Source of the DNA: Prevotella sp.
GTDB taxonomy: Bacteria; Bacteroidota; Bacteroidia; Bacteroidales; Bacteroidaceae
Assembly (NCBI GenBank): GCA_017477435.1
Contig: JAFUVV010000027.1
Location: 23,447-87,446 of the forward strand
Direction: 5' to 3'
Length of the DNA: 64,000 bases
Position numbers and translations under genes: made by a program. Shown here piece after piece: positions 28,969-37,408 of the stretch. The first letter of the stretch is position 1. Each line of letters opens with the position of its first letter. Under the pieces are notes generated by a model. The model had not been told where the DNA came from. It saw only the letters and a list, made by a program, of their open reading frames with translations, and ran no database searches.

Positions 28969-29265
28969 TGTTGTTGGTGTTTCTTGCTGTGGAAAGACAG
29001 TTGAGAATAGAGACTGGAGAAAAGTGTCTGATTGCGCTTCGATGTGTGGCGGAAGAGCTGTTTGGGCGTGTATGAGGGCTCGAAAAGTCACTTTTTTAAC
29101 TTTTTCTTTCGTGAAAGAAATATTTTTATAATTATGCAAAGATATAGTAATAATATCTGTCCAATTTGACACAAAGACATCAGTTGTGAACGAACGACTA
29201 GGCATTTGAGTTTTTGCCCCTGTTTGGGGCTGATTGATGATTAAGAAGATAGAAAACAACTATAT

Positions 29266-29520
29266 ATGATTGAGAAGAGAACATATGAGCAGCCGGCGAC
29301 GAGATTGTTGCTGCTCCAAGGTATTTCATTGCTGACGGGTAGTGAGACAACGCTACCCACCGATCCCACCGACGGCACAGAAGAGGCTTTGTCGAAAGGA
29401 GATGACGACTTCTGGGACGGAGCCGGTAGTTTTGTTTTGTTGCCGAGAAAAACTGATTCTTTGCAAAAAAAACTTTTTGTTTATAATGATTATACGTTTA
29501 GTTTAATTTTTCGTATATGA
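29266..29520 (+). CDS. Small uncharacterised protein (TYEQP family-like)
   Basis: An 84-residue open frame. The N terminus KRTYEQPATRLLLLQGISLLTGS resembles a group of small Bacteroidales proteins that start with a TYEQP/TYxxP segment and an LLxGS patch and have no known function. The middle is acidic (DDDFWDGAG); the last 25 residues look less conserved and could be read-through of a shorter ancestor. It has no signal peptide or TM segment. The upstream 230 nt has hairpins (CTTTCGTGAAAG, GCCCCTGTTTGGGGC) but no perfect promoter. A GTACA array starts 12 nt after the stop. Confidence 0.45.
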   Translation: MIEKRTYEQPATRLLLLQGISLLTGSETTLPTDPTDGTEEALSKGDDDFWDGAGSFVLLPRKTDSLQKKLFVYNDYTFSLIFRI

Positions 29521-29531
29521 TTGTTTTCTGC

Positions 29532-29619
29532 AGTACATGTGCTTTGTACTGGGAGTACATGGTGTTTGTACTGACAGTACACGAACGTTATACTGCGAGT
29601 ACATGCACCATGTACCGAG
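29532..29619. repeat. Four-unit, 22-nt-period GTACA array, copy 1
   Basis: Units start at 29532, 29554, 29576 and 29598. Each has AGTACA-N7-TGTACT-N3 or a close variant; unit 3 has TATACT and unit 4 TGTACC. A partial fifth arm (CATGTACG) follows. Confidence 0.82.
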
Positions 29620-29689
29620 TCATGTACGCATGATAAAGATTATTTTGGGAATAATATGGGAGTCGTCCTATTATTATCATCGCCTATTA

Positions 29690-29895
29690 TCATATAAACC
29701 CCGAAGGGGTGTGGAGAACATAGGCAGGGTGTGTAGTGCGAAGCACGCAACCCCTGATATGTCGTGAGCCATTATTGTGCAAACCCCGAAGGGGTGACAG
29801 AGTCTGTCGTACCTTCGGTACTTGTTGCTTTGTGCAATAGTTACAGGGGTTACGCTTCGCTCACCACCTGCCTGCCCTCTGTCGCACTTTCAGTG
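29690..29895. repeat. Hairpin-rich inverted-repeat element
   Basis: A left arm at 29722-29756 (AGGCAGGGTGTG to AACCCCTG) is an imperfect inverted repeat of a right arm at 29844-29873 (CAGGGGTTACGCTTCGCTCA to CCTGCCT). Between and beside them are ACCCCGAAGGGGT twice (29698, 29783), GTGCGAAGCAC (29736), GTACCTTCGGTAC (29809) and CACTTTCAGTG (29885). No coding sequence is seen. Confidence 0.65.
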
Positions 29896-29940
29896 CTATA
29901 TAGGTAAACTGCTATATCATCGCCATTATTTTTCAGATTT

Positions 29941-29973
29941 TTTGTTCGCAGATACAAGATTTTCTTATTTTTG
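29941..29973 (+). promoter_or_regulatory. Promoter of the ECF sigma factor operon
   Basis: TTTG (29941-29944), 21-nt spacer and TATTTTTG (29966-29973); the sigma-factor ATG is at 30015. Confidence 0.65.
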
Positions 29974-30014
29974 TGTTTATATATTAAAAGAAGGAATAAA
30001 AACGGTCACTGCAG

Positions 30015-30587
30015 ATGGCAAAACAACCCTCCTTGGGTACTGTTGACGAGCGGGAGCTCGCCATGAAGATACGCGCAGGCGACAAAGCTGCCATGGGTGT
30101 GCTCTATAGAAAATATATAGGGCATCTGTCGTCTGTGTGCCATCGCTATCTGTCGGACGCCGACGATGTGAGCGACGTGCTCCACGACGGTTTCCTGAAG
30201 ATATTCACTCAGATGGATAAATATCATTATGCCGGCGAAGGGTCGATGCGGGCCTGGGCGACACGCATAGTGGTGAACCGCGCGCTCAACTTCCTTCGCG
30301 AGCGCAACAGGTTGAATATGATGGTGAGCGGGGGCATGCAGGGCAAGGAGATAGCCGACGACGAGCCCGATGTGGAGATTGTCTCACCCGACGAATTGCA
30401 TCTGCTTATCAGGCAATTACCCGATGGCTATCGCACTGTGCTGAATCTCTATGCCTTCGAAGACTACAGTCATCGCGAGATAGCACAGATGCTCGGCATA
30501 AAAGAGGCGACGTCGGCGTCGCAGTTGCATCATGCAAAGGCGTTGCTGGCAAGAAAAATCAAAGAATTAAGAAAGAAAAAGATATGA
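30015..30587 (+). CDS. ECF-type RNA polymerase sigma factor
   Basis: A 190-residue sigma-70 family protein with only regions 2 and 4. Region 2 has LSDADDVSDVLHDGFLKIF and a WATRIVVNRALNFLR helix; region 4 has YSHREIAQMLGIKEATSASQ followed by LHHAKALL as the helix-turn-helix. It belongs to the Bacteroidetes ECF groups that control surface functions. Its stop overlaps the start of the next gene (ATGA), which encodes its likely membrane regulator. The promoter at 29941-29973 is of primary-sigma type, so basal expression does not need autoactivation. Confidence 0.9.
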   Translation: MAKQPSLGTVDERELAMKIRAGDKAAMGVLYRKYIGHLSSVCHRYLSDADDVSDVLHDGFLKIFTQMDKYHYAGEGSMRAWATRIVVNRALNFLRERNRLNMMVSGGMQGKEIADDEPDVEIVSPDELHLLIRQLPDGYRTVLNLYAFEDYSHREIAQMLGIKEATSASQLHHAKALLARKIKELRKKKI

Positions 30588-31798
30588 AAGAGGAATGGGC
30601 TGAAAGACTCGGAAAGAGGCTCGAGGGGCACACGATGGAGCCTCCCGAGGGGCTTTGGGAGAGCATTGCCGGGGAGATAGACCGAGGCAGGGCACCGCGC
30701 AGGAGAATAGCCATGGCGATTGCAGCCGCCATGACAGCAGCCGCCGTCGTGGTGGGAGGACTGATGATGCCGAACAGGGAAGTGGCGACAGCGCCTGTGG
30801 ATGTCATCACAGCAGACAACAGCGTAGCGTGTAGCGAGCAGCCTGCAGATGAGCCTTATGACGCTGCAGAGCCGCAGAAAGTAGTAGCCCAGATGATAAC
30901 CAGCACATCCTCTGTAACGCCAGATACTGTTTCAGACGAAGCACCAGAAACCGAAAGCACGATTGAAGAGACATCGTCGCCAGATATTGCCGAGCCCGTC
31001 ACCGGCGACGCATCTACTGACAAACCGACGCCTCGCGCCACTCAGCGGCACGAACATCAGTCGCCAATGCTCGCCGACAAACGGCCAAAGGCAAGAAAGG
31101 AGAGCAGGCTGACCTTGGGACTCGACTTTGCCGGTGGCATTGTTGACAACGGGAAAGACAACTACGAGAGCTACAGAACCTATACATACGCAGGGAATTT
31201 CCAAGGAGGCACAGGTCATAACATTTTTTCAGAAGACAATGAATTCGGTTATTTAAGCATGACAAATGTCGTGAATAGCACAGCCAGCCACCATCTGCCC
31301 GTGCGTGTGGGACTGAATGTCGGCTATCAGCTAAACCGCAGATGGACCGTGGAGAGCGGACTGTCGTACACTTATCTCTACTCCGACATATCGGAAGAGG
31401 AGGAAAACGTGGTGCGTTTCATTAAGCAACGGCTCCATTATGTGGGCATTCCCGTCGCGGCAAAGTACAACATCGTGTGCGGAAAGGCGCTGAACGTGTA
31501 TGCCTCGGGCGGGGCAGCAATAGAGAAATGCGTGAAAGGAACAGGCAATATCACCACCGAGGTGGATGGTGAAAAAAACATCAAAAGCCATAGCGACATA
31601 AGCGAAAAACCTCTGCAACTGTCGGTGAACGCCGCCGTGGGCGCAGAGTATCGGTTCACTGAGGGAGTGAGCGCATATCTCGAACCGAGCTTAGGATATT
31701 ATTTCAAGGACAATACCGAACTGAAACATTATTATAAAGACCATCCGCTTGCACCGTCAGTCAAGGTAGGTATAAGGATTAATGTGAACGGCAAATAG
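30584..31798 (+). CDS. Membrane-spanning anti-sigma-like / outer-membrane beta-barrel fusion
   Basis: A 404-residue protein with three parts. Residues 1-40 (MKEEWAERLGKRLEGHTMEP onward) are cytoplasmic and include PPEGLWESIAGEI, similar to short anti-sigma segments. Residues 42-62 form one hydrophobic segment preceded by RRR. About 110 residues of Ser/Thr/Glu/Pro-rich linker follow. From about residue 165 the sequence looks like an outer-membrane porin-family barrel (LTLGLDFAGGIV, VGLNVGYQLNRRWTVESGLSYTY, AAVGAEYRF, VKVGIRINVNGK). The four-nt overlap with the sigma gene indicates coupled function. It could sense outer-membrane state and release the sigma factor; that is inference. It lacks a zinc-binding anti-sigma motif. 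Confidence 0.72.
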   Translation: MKEEWAERLGKRLEGHTMEPPEGLWESIAGEIDRGRAPRRRIAMAIAAAMTAAAVVVGGLMMPNREVATAPVDVITADNSVACSEQPADEPYDAAEPQKVVAQMITSTSSVTPDTVSDEAPETESTIEETSSPDIAEPVTGDASTDKPTPRATQRHEHQSPMLADKRPKARKESRLTLGLDFAGGIVDNGKDNYESYRTYTYAGNFQGGTGHNIFSEDNEFGYLSMTNVVNSTASHHLPVRVGLNVGYQLNRRWTVESGLSYTYLYSDISEEEENVVRFIKQRLHYVGIPVAAKYNIVCGKALNVYASGGAAIEKCVKGTGNITTEVDGEKNIKSHSDISEKPLQLSVNAAVGAEYRFTEGVSAYLEPSLGYYFKDNTELKHYYKDHPLAPSVKVGIRINVNGK

Positions 31799-32182
31799 CC
31801 CCGCTTCTTTCCCTCATCACCATTGTAGCATCTTTCTTGCACTCTCCTTGCAACCATTTTTCCGACATGGTTTAATAAGTTAGGCTGCCCTTCGGCAATT
31901 GGCTGTCGCTGATTTTTCTTAATTCAGCTGAAGTTCTCTGATATTGCTTTCTCTTCTCCGCTTCGCTGCGAAACAGCGATCGTTGGTTCCCCGCGAGGCT
32001 ACGTAGGTCAGAACTTCAAAGTTACATTTGCAAAATTCTTCATTTCCCCCCTCTGGTCAGAGGGTCTCACCAAAGGCTCGACAAATCTTTTCATTCTTCA
32101 TTCTTCATTTTTATACCTAACTTTAACTGGCGTTGAAGTTAGGCTGCACCTCAACAATTCAAAAATAAAAATACTATTTCTT
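31799..32182. repeat. Intergenic promoter-hairpin repeat tract upstream of ruvB
   Basis: No gene is supported. AAGTTAGGCTGCCCTTCGGC (31878 on) and AACTTCAAAGTTACATTTGC (32012 on) are degenerate units. CTAACTTTAACTGGCGTTGA onward (32118-32144) forms the hairpin CTAACTTTAAC/GTTGAAGTTAG, followed by GCTGCACCTCAACAA. The tract CTCTGGTCAGAGGGTCTCAC (32050 on) resembles those at 24845 and 38875. Confidence 0.6.
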
Positions 32183-32213
32183 TTTGAATTGTCTTCGGTT
32201 TGCACTAACTTTG
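32183..32213 (+). promoter_or_regulatory. Promoter of ruvB, terminal copy of the promoter repeat
   Basis: TTTG (32183-32186), 19-nt spacer with GTCTTCGGTTTGCAC, TAACTTTG (32206-32213). The spacer is identical over most of its length to those at 39061-39079 and 39150-39168. Confidence 0.72.
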
Positions 32214-32240
32214 CAAGGGAAAGAAAAAACATTCAGTTTA

Positions 32241-33275
32241 ATGCCGGAAGATTTTGACATAAGAAACGAGAGGCTATCAAACTCGGAACGTGAGTTTGAG
32301 AACGCTCTCCGACCGTTGCGCTTCGATGACTTCGCCGGACAGAAGAAGGTGGTGGAGAACCTTGAGGTGTTTGTCGAGGCTGCGAAATATCGCGGAGAGC
32401 CACTCGACCATACATTGCTGCACGGTCCGCCGGGACTGGGAAAGACAACACTGAGCAACATCATCGCCAACGAGCTGGGCGTGGGATTCAAGATTACAAG
32501 CGGACCTGTGCTCGACAAACCGGGCGACTTGGCAGGCTTGCTGACATCGCTCGAGAAGAACGATGTGCTGTTCATCGACGAGATCCATCGTCTGTCGCCA
32601 GTGGTGGAGGAGTATCTGTATAGCGCAATGGAGGACTATCGCATCGACATCATGATCGACAAAGGTCCTTCGGCACGTTCGATACAGATCGATCTAAACC
32701 CGTTCACCCTCGTGGGTGCCACCACTCGCAGCGGTCTGCTCACGGCACCTCTGCGCGCACGTTTCGGCATAAACATGCACTTGGAATACTACGAGCCCGA
32801 CGTACTAGAGCGTATACTCCTTCGCTCGGCGTCGATACTGCGTGTGCCCATTGACGATGATGCCGCTGCTGAGATTGCTCGTCGGTCGCGTGGCACGCCG
32901 CGTATAGCAAACGCCCTGCTCCGTCGAGTGCGCGATTTTGCACAGGTGAAGGGTAGCGGGCGCATCACTCCCGACATCACACGCGTCGCTCTCGGTGCGC
33001 TGAACATCGACCAATATGGCCTCGACGAGATCGACAACAAGATTCTGGTTACAATAATCGATAAGTTCCGTGGCGGTCCGGTAGGTCTTTCGACAATCGC
33101 CACTGCCATCGGTGAGGATACTGGCACTGTTGAGGAGGTCTACGAGCCGTTCCTCATAATGGAAGGATTTATCAAGCGTACGCCACGCGGACGAGTGGCC
33201 ACACAGTTGGCATACGACCATCTGGGGCGTAATCCATATAACGGAAGTATAATGCAAGGAGATTTATTCGGATGA
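32241..33275 (+). CDS. ruvB: Holliday junction branch-migration DNA helicase RuvB
   Basis: A 344-residue AAA+ ATPase that drives branch migration with RuvA. Walker A is [14 protein letters not shown], Walker B FIDEIHRL, sensor region [19 protein letters not shown], and the arginine-rich winged-helix C domain contains [12 protein letters not shown]. The length matches the family. The ATG at 32241 is chosen because upstream in-frame codons fall within the promoter and the 5' leader. Its stop overlaps coaD (ATGA). Confidence 0.95.
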   Translation: MPEDFDIRNERLSNSEREFENALRPLRFDDFAGQKKVVENLEVFVEAAKYRGEPLDHTLLHGPPGLGKTTLSNIIANELGVGFKITSGPVLDKPGDLAGLLTSLEKNDVLFIDEIHRLSPVVEEYLYSAMEDYRIDIMIDKGPSARSIQIDLNPFTLVGATTRSGLLTAPLRARFGINMHLEYYEPDVLERILLRSASILRVPIDDDAAAEIARRSRGTPRIANALLRRVRDFAQVKGSGRITPDITRVALGALNIDQYGLDEIDNKILVTIIDKFRGGPVGLSTIATAIGEDTGTVEEVYEPFLIMEGFIKRTPRGRVATQLAYDHLGRNPYNGSIMQGDLFG

Positions 33276-33718
33276 AAAAAGCATTTTTTGCAGGCAGCTT
33301 CGACCCGTTCACAATCGGCCATGCCTCGGTGGTGGAACGGGCGCTGAAGGTCTTCGACCGCGTGGTGATAGGCATAGGCAACAACGCCGGCAAGCACTAC
33401 TCGCGCACCACGGAAGAGCGGAAGACAAATATCGAGAGCATCTACTCCGGCGACAAGCGCGTAGAAGTGATGGTCTACGACGGTCTGACGGTCGACGCCG
33501 TCAGGGCATGCGGCGCCGACGTGATAGTGAAAGGGACGCGGTCGGTGGCCGACTTCGAGAGCGAGCGCACGCAGGCCGACATCAACCGCGAGCTCACAGG
33601 AGTGGAGACGGTGCTCTTTATTGCTGAGCCAGGACTGGCAAGCGTAAGCTCCACAATGGTGAGAGAACTGGAGCATAACGGAGTGGATGTGGGCAGATTC
33701 CTGCCGAAAAAGAAATAG
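33272..33718 (+). CDS. coaD: Phosphopantetheine adenylyltransferase
   Basis: A 148-residue enzyme for the fourth step of coenzyme A synthesis, joining 4'-phosphopantetheine and ATP to dephospho-CoA. The nucleotidyltransferase motif is [11 protein letters not shown] (TxGH), and the second motif [10 protein letters not shown] corresponds to ISSTxx[12 protein letters not shown] is the conserved substrate-binding segment. Length and motifs are complete. The gene overlaps ruvB by four nt and is separated from ybeY by one nt, so the three genes form an operon. Confidence 0.94.
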   Translation: MKKAFFAGSFDPFTIGHASVVERALKVFDRVVIGIGNNAGKHYSRTTEERKTNIESIYSGDKRVEVMVYDGLTVDAVRACGADVIVKGTRSVADFESERTQADINRELTGVETVLFIAEPGLASVSSTMVRELEHNGVDVGRFLPKKK

Positions 33719-33719
33719 A

Positions 33720-34148
33720 ATGATTACATACAACAGCGACGGCATCAGCATGCCGAAGATAAAGAAAAGAGCTACCACGGCGTGGATACGCAGCGTTGCA
33801 GCAAGCTATGGGAAACGCGTGGGCGACGTAGGGTATATGTTCGTCGACGACGAGAAAATCCTGGAGGTGAACCGCCAGTACCTCGGCCACGACTATTACA
33901 CCGACATCATCACCTTCGACTACGACGAGGGCGACGTCATCAACGGCGACCTCGTGATATCGCTCGACACGGTGGCCTCCAATGCCGAGATGCTCGGGAA
34001 GACCTACGAAGAAGAGCTCCATCGGGTGATCATCCATGGCATCCTCCACCTCTGCGGTCTCAACGACAAAGGACCGGGCGAGCGTGAGCTGATGGAAGCA
34101 GCCGAAAACCGCGCCTTGGCAACCGCTCCAATAGAGAAAAAAGCATAG
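33720..34148 (+). CDS. ybeY: Endoribonuclease YbeY (rRNA maturation factor)
   Basis: A 142-residue metal-dependent RNase for 16S rRNA 3' maturation and ribosome quality control. The strand DIITFDYDEGDVINGDLVIS is typical. The metal motif reads HGILHLCGLNDKGPGE: the first two His of HxxxHxxxxxH are present, while the third position is not His. From memory, Bacteroidetes YbeY proteins often have Asp/Lys here, so this is probably a lineage variant rather than inactivation. The start at 33720 follows the coaD stop by one nt. Confidence 0.9.
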   Translation: MITYNSDGISMPKIKKRATTAWIRSVAASYGKRVGDVGYMFVDDEKILEVNRQYLGHDYYTDIITFDYDEGDVINGDLVISLDTVASNAEMLGKTYEEELHRVIIHGILHLCGLNDKGPGERELMEAAENRALATAPIEKKA

Positions 34149-34178
34149 AAGGCAGACGCAGGTGAACATGTCGGCAAC

Positions 34179-34266
34179 AGTACATGGGCTTTGTACTCCG
34201 AGTACATAAGCCTTGTACTGCGAGTACATGGCCTTTGTACTGCGAGTATATGTACTTTGTACTGCA
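34179..34266. repeat. Four-unit, 22-nt-period GTACA array, copy 2
   Basis: Units start at 34179, 34201, 34223 and 34245. Each has AGTACA-N7-TGTACT-N3 (unit 4 begins AGTATA); the N7 is TGGGCTT, TAAGCCT, TGGCCTT and TGTACTT. It lies 30 nt after ybeY. Confidence 0.85.
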
Positions 34267-34322
34267 GCCAATGGACGCTGATGAATGAAAAAGAAGTATA
34301 AACACAACACATAAACCCAAAG

Positions 34323-37300
34323 ATGAAAAAATGTTTCTTCGTGCTTGCAGCGCTTTTAGTCTGTGCAAGCCTCAAAGCCCAGACAATCGTCAAGCCCTCG
34401 TTCGTCAATCCCGAATGGGGCTCCATCCATGGCACGGCCACCGCTGTCGACCTCGACGGCGACGGCCACTGCGATATCGTCATGGCAGGGGAAAGTAACT
34501 ATAACACCAACCCCCCAGGCACATCCAACCAGGAACGCAACCGCATGAACCACGTGCTCATGTATGATCCCGTGGCCAAGACATGGACCTCGGTGGGCGC
34601 AACGGGACTGACGTTCCCAACGCCTGCCATTGCCTTCAACGCCACCATACGCCCGTCGATCACTCCATGCGACATTAATCAGGACGGTATCATGGACATC
34701 GTCGTCTTCGAGACACCGGGCATAGGGAAGCAAGACCAGCCCGTGATAGACCATATCTCCAACGAAGGAATCTTCCTCGGATATGGCGACGGCACCTTCT
34801 CGAAGACCGATGTCAGCTTTGTCAATCCCGACGGCAGCGACAGCGATTTCAACATGGCATGGATAGCCAGCGGCGATGTGGCTGATTTCAATAACGACGG
34901 ACTGCTCGACATCGTAGGAGTGGGATATCACAAAAACGCAAATCGTGTACGCCTCTACGACGAAGCCAACGTTGTGCTGCTCAACCAAGGCGGTGGATGT
35001 TTCGTCGTGAGCCACTTCACAAACGACGAATATGTGCTCGACTATGGTCAGCAACAGAAGACTTATCACCTCAGTATCGCCGAGGTGAACGCCTACGACT
35101 TCAACAACGACGGCTACGTGGATTTCTTCGTCAATGCACAGTCGAACGATGCCTCTTTCTTAGGCGTGGTCGACGGGACCAACACCCATTTCTCCGAACT
35201 CTTCCTCAACGACCCCGAGCACCCGGGACAGTTCCGCCGGCAGTTTATCTGCGACAGTCGCTGGGACGTGCCGTTCACACCGATATCGGAGGGCGGCATA
35301 GCCATCGCCGACTACAACAACGACGGCACCCCCGACCTGTTCTACTCCGGATGGTCGGGCAATAACCGCGGGAAATACGTCTGGGGGCTCTTCACCTCTA
35401 CCCTTCGCCGCGACGGAAGCGTGACATTCACCGACGAAGGGCAAGACGGCCTCGACGAGATGCGCAACCAGACGTCGACCACGACCCAGTATGCTGCGTT
35501 CGACTGGGATGGCGACGGCAACTACGACATCGCCAACGTAGGATGGTCGCCACAGCTGAGCACACAGACGGCATTCATCAGCATCGGCAACGGCGAAGGA
35601 AAGTTTAAGAGCACCTATCGCATGCCGGGCAACTCAGAGGGCTTCGTCTTCTTCAACGACTGCAACAACGACGGCCGCATCGACTATGTGACAAGCGGAC
35701 AAAGCGGTGATGCAGCGCTATACGATACATCTGACTTCCGCAAAGTGTTCGTCGTCGTGAACAACGACTTCCCTGCACCTGCCGCTCCCGATGCTCCCGT
35801 CCTCGCCGATGCCTTTGTCGACGGCTCGAAGGTGACACTGACGTGGAACGATGCCCCGTCGGTGAAGAGAAACGTCACCTACGAATACTACGTGAAAGAC
35901 AGCGAGGGGAATCTCGTGGCAGGAGGAAACAGCTTCACCGATGGAACAAACAACGGCAGACGAAAGGTCATGCGGCCTGGAAATGCATATAATGCCCGCT
36001 GCGCCAAACTGACCCTCCCAGCCGGCAGTTACACCTACGGAGTGCAGACTGTCGACGCTTGCTTCACAGGCTCCAAGTTCGCCACGGGCTCGTTCACCAT
36101 TGCCGACGACGCCCAGCCAAAGATGAGTGCCGAGATTGACCGTGTGGTGCCGCCAGTGGTCAACAGCGAAGGGAAGTCGTACACCAATCCGGTGATCAAC
36201 GTCAATGCACCCGACCCGACCATCGTACGCGATGACAAGGGTGTGTTCTGGCTCTTTGCCACCGAAGGTGGAGGGCAGGTGCCCATCTACCGGTCGGAAG
36301 ACTTGGTCAACTGGACCCGTCGTGGACAGGCCTTCACGTCAAGCACAAGGCCCAATTTCGTCGATGGAGGAATATGGGCTCCCGACGCAAAGAAGGTGGG
36401 CTACAAGTATCACCTCTACTTCTCAATGTCGAAGTGGGGAGGCGAATGGGAGGCAGGCATCGGTGTCGCTACGGCACCGAGAGCGCAGGGAACATACACC
36501 AATGCTCACAAGCTGTTTATCAGCAGCGAGATTGGAGTGCAGAACAGCATCGACCCGATGTTCATCGAGGACAACGGAACAAAGTATCTCTTCTGGGGTA
36601 GTTTCCGCGGGATATACTACATCGAGCTCTCCGACGACGGACTGTCTGTCAAGGATGGCGCCAAAGCAGTGCAGGTTGCAGGCACGCTGACCGAAGGAAC
36701 GTTCATCCATAAGCATGGGGATTACTACTACATGATAGGTTCTGCCGGCACGTGTTGCGAAGGGGAGAACAGCACGTATCACCTCATGGTCGCACGTTCC
36801 AAGTCGGTGACAGGGCCTTATGTAGACAAGTATGGCAAGTCGGCACTCGAGAATAATTTCTCTGGCTTGCTGTATCGCACTCGAGACGTAATAGGTCCGG
36901 GTCACAATGGCGATATTTTCACCGACGACGAGGGTCAGGACTGGATTGTCTATCATGGTTTTGATGCTTCGGATACTGGTGCCGGCAGAAAGGTATATCT
37001 CGACAAGCTCTTCTGGGACGAAGACGGTTGGCCTTACATGACCAACATGCGTCCGTCGAATGAGTCGCCGGCTCCGGTGTTCAAGGAAGCTACGGGAATA
37101 GACGATGTCTTCGCTGAAGGCAGTGGCGAAGACTCAAACGTGAAGATATTCCCCACCTACGTGAAGCGTTCGCTGCAAGTCAGTCATGCTGCTGGCGAGA
37201 AGTTCGAGTGGCAGGTTGTCGGTCTGCAGGGCGAGCTTGTGGCGAAGGGCATCGGCGAAGGGCAGACAACGATTGACTTCTACTCGCAGCCCACGGGCAT

Positions 37301-37361
37301 GTATATCGTCAACGTCACGAGCGCCACAGGCAAGAAGAGCCAGAAGGTGGTGAAGTATTAG
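34323..37361 (+). CDS. Secreted VCBS/FG-GAP repeat protein fused to a GH43 glycoside hydrolase, T9SS tail
   Basis: A 1012-residue multidomain protein. Signal peptide MKKCFFVLAALLVCASLKAQ. Residues 35-480 hold VCBS/FG-GAP repeats with calcium-binding patterns (DLDGDGHCDIV, DFNNDGLLDIV, DYNNDGTPDLF, DWDGDGNYDIA). A fibronectin-like domain follows (about 490-600). From about 620 is a five-bladed GH43 domain with catalytic candidates in APDPTIVRD (base), IDPMFIED (pKa modulator) and LTEGTFIHK (acid). The last 75 residues (VKIFPTYVKRSL to SQKVVKY) are a type A T9SS sorting domain. The GH43 subfamily resembles alpha-L-arabinosidases/arabinanases; specificity is not certain. Confidence 0.85.
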   Translation: MKKCFFVLAALLVCASLKAQTIVKPSFVNPEWGSIHGTATAVDLDGDGHCDIVMAGESNYNTNPPGTSNQERNRMNHVLMYDPVAKTWTSVGATGLTFPTPAIAFNATIRPSITPCDINQDGIMDIVVFETPGIGKQDQPVIDHISNEGIFLGYGDGTFSKTDVSFVNPDGSDSDFNMAWIASGDVADFNNDGLLDIVGVGYHKNANRVRLYDEANVVLLNQGGGCFVVSHFTNDEYVLDYGQQQKTYHLSIAEVNAYDFNNDGYVDFFVNAQSNDASFLGVVDGTNTHFSELFLNDPEHPGQFRRQFICDSRWDVPFTPISEGGIAIADYNNDGTPDLFYSGWSGNNRGKYVWGLFTSTLRRDGSVTFTDEGQDGLDEMRNQTSTTTQYAAFDWDGDGNYDIANVGWSPQLSTQTAFISIGNGEGKFKSTYRMPGNSEGFVFFNDCNNDGRIDYVTSGQSGDAALYDTSDFRKVFVVVNNDFPAPAAPDAPVLADAFVDGSKVTLTWNDAPSVKRNVTYEYYVKDSEGNLVAGGNSFTDGTNNGRRKVMRPGNAYNARCAKLTLPAGSYTYGVQTVDACFTGSKFATGSFTIADDAQPKMSAEIDRVVPPVVNSEGKSYTNPVINVNAPDPTIVRDDKGVFWLFATEGGGQVPIYRSEDLVNWTRRGQAFTSSTRPNFVDGGIWAPDAKKVGYKYHLYFSMSKWGGEWEAGIGVATAPRAQGTYTNAHKLFISSEIGVQNSIDPMFIEDNGTKYLFWGSFRGIYYIELSDDGLSVKDGAKAVQVAGTLTEGTFIHKHGDYYYMIGSAGTCCEGENSTYHLMVARSKSVTGPYVDKYGKSALENNFSGLLYRTRDVIGPGHNGDIFTDDEGQDWIVYHGFDASDTGAGRKVYLDKLFWDEDGWPYMTNMRPSNESPAPVFKEATGIDDVFAEGSGEDSNVKIFPTYVKRSLQVSHAAGEKFEWQVVGLQGELVAKGIGEGQTTIDFYSQPTGMYIVNVTSATGKKSQKVVKY

Positions 37362-37408
37362 AAACATCTCCCTCGGTCCATTTCCACGAGAGGGAAGATA
37401 AGTGTGGC

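Noticed and set aside
33720-34148. YbeY as inactivated because the third motif His is missing
   Set aside because: The rest of the motif and fold are intact, and substitution at that position appears common in this phylum.
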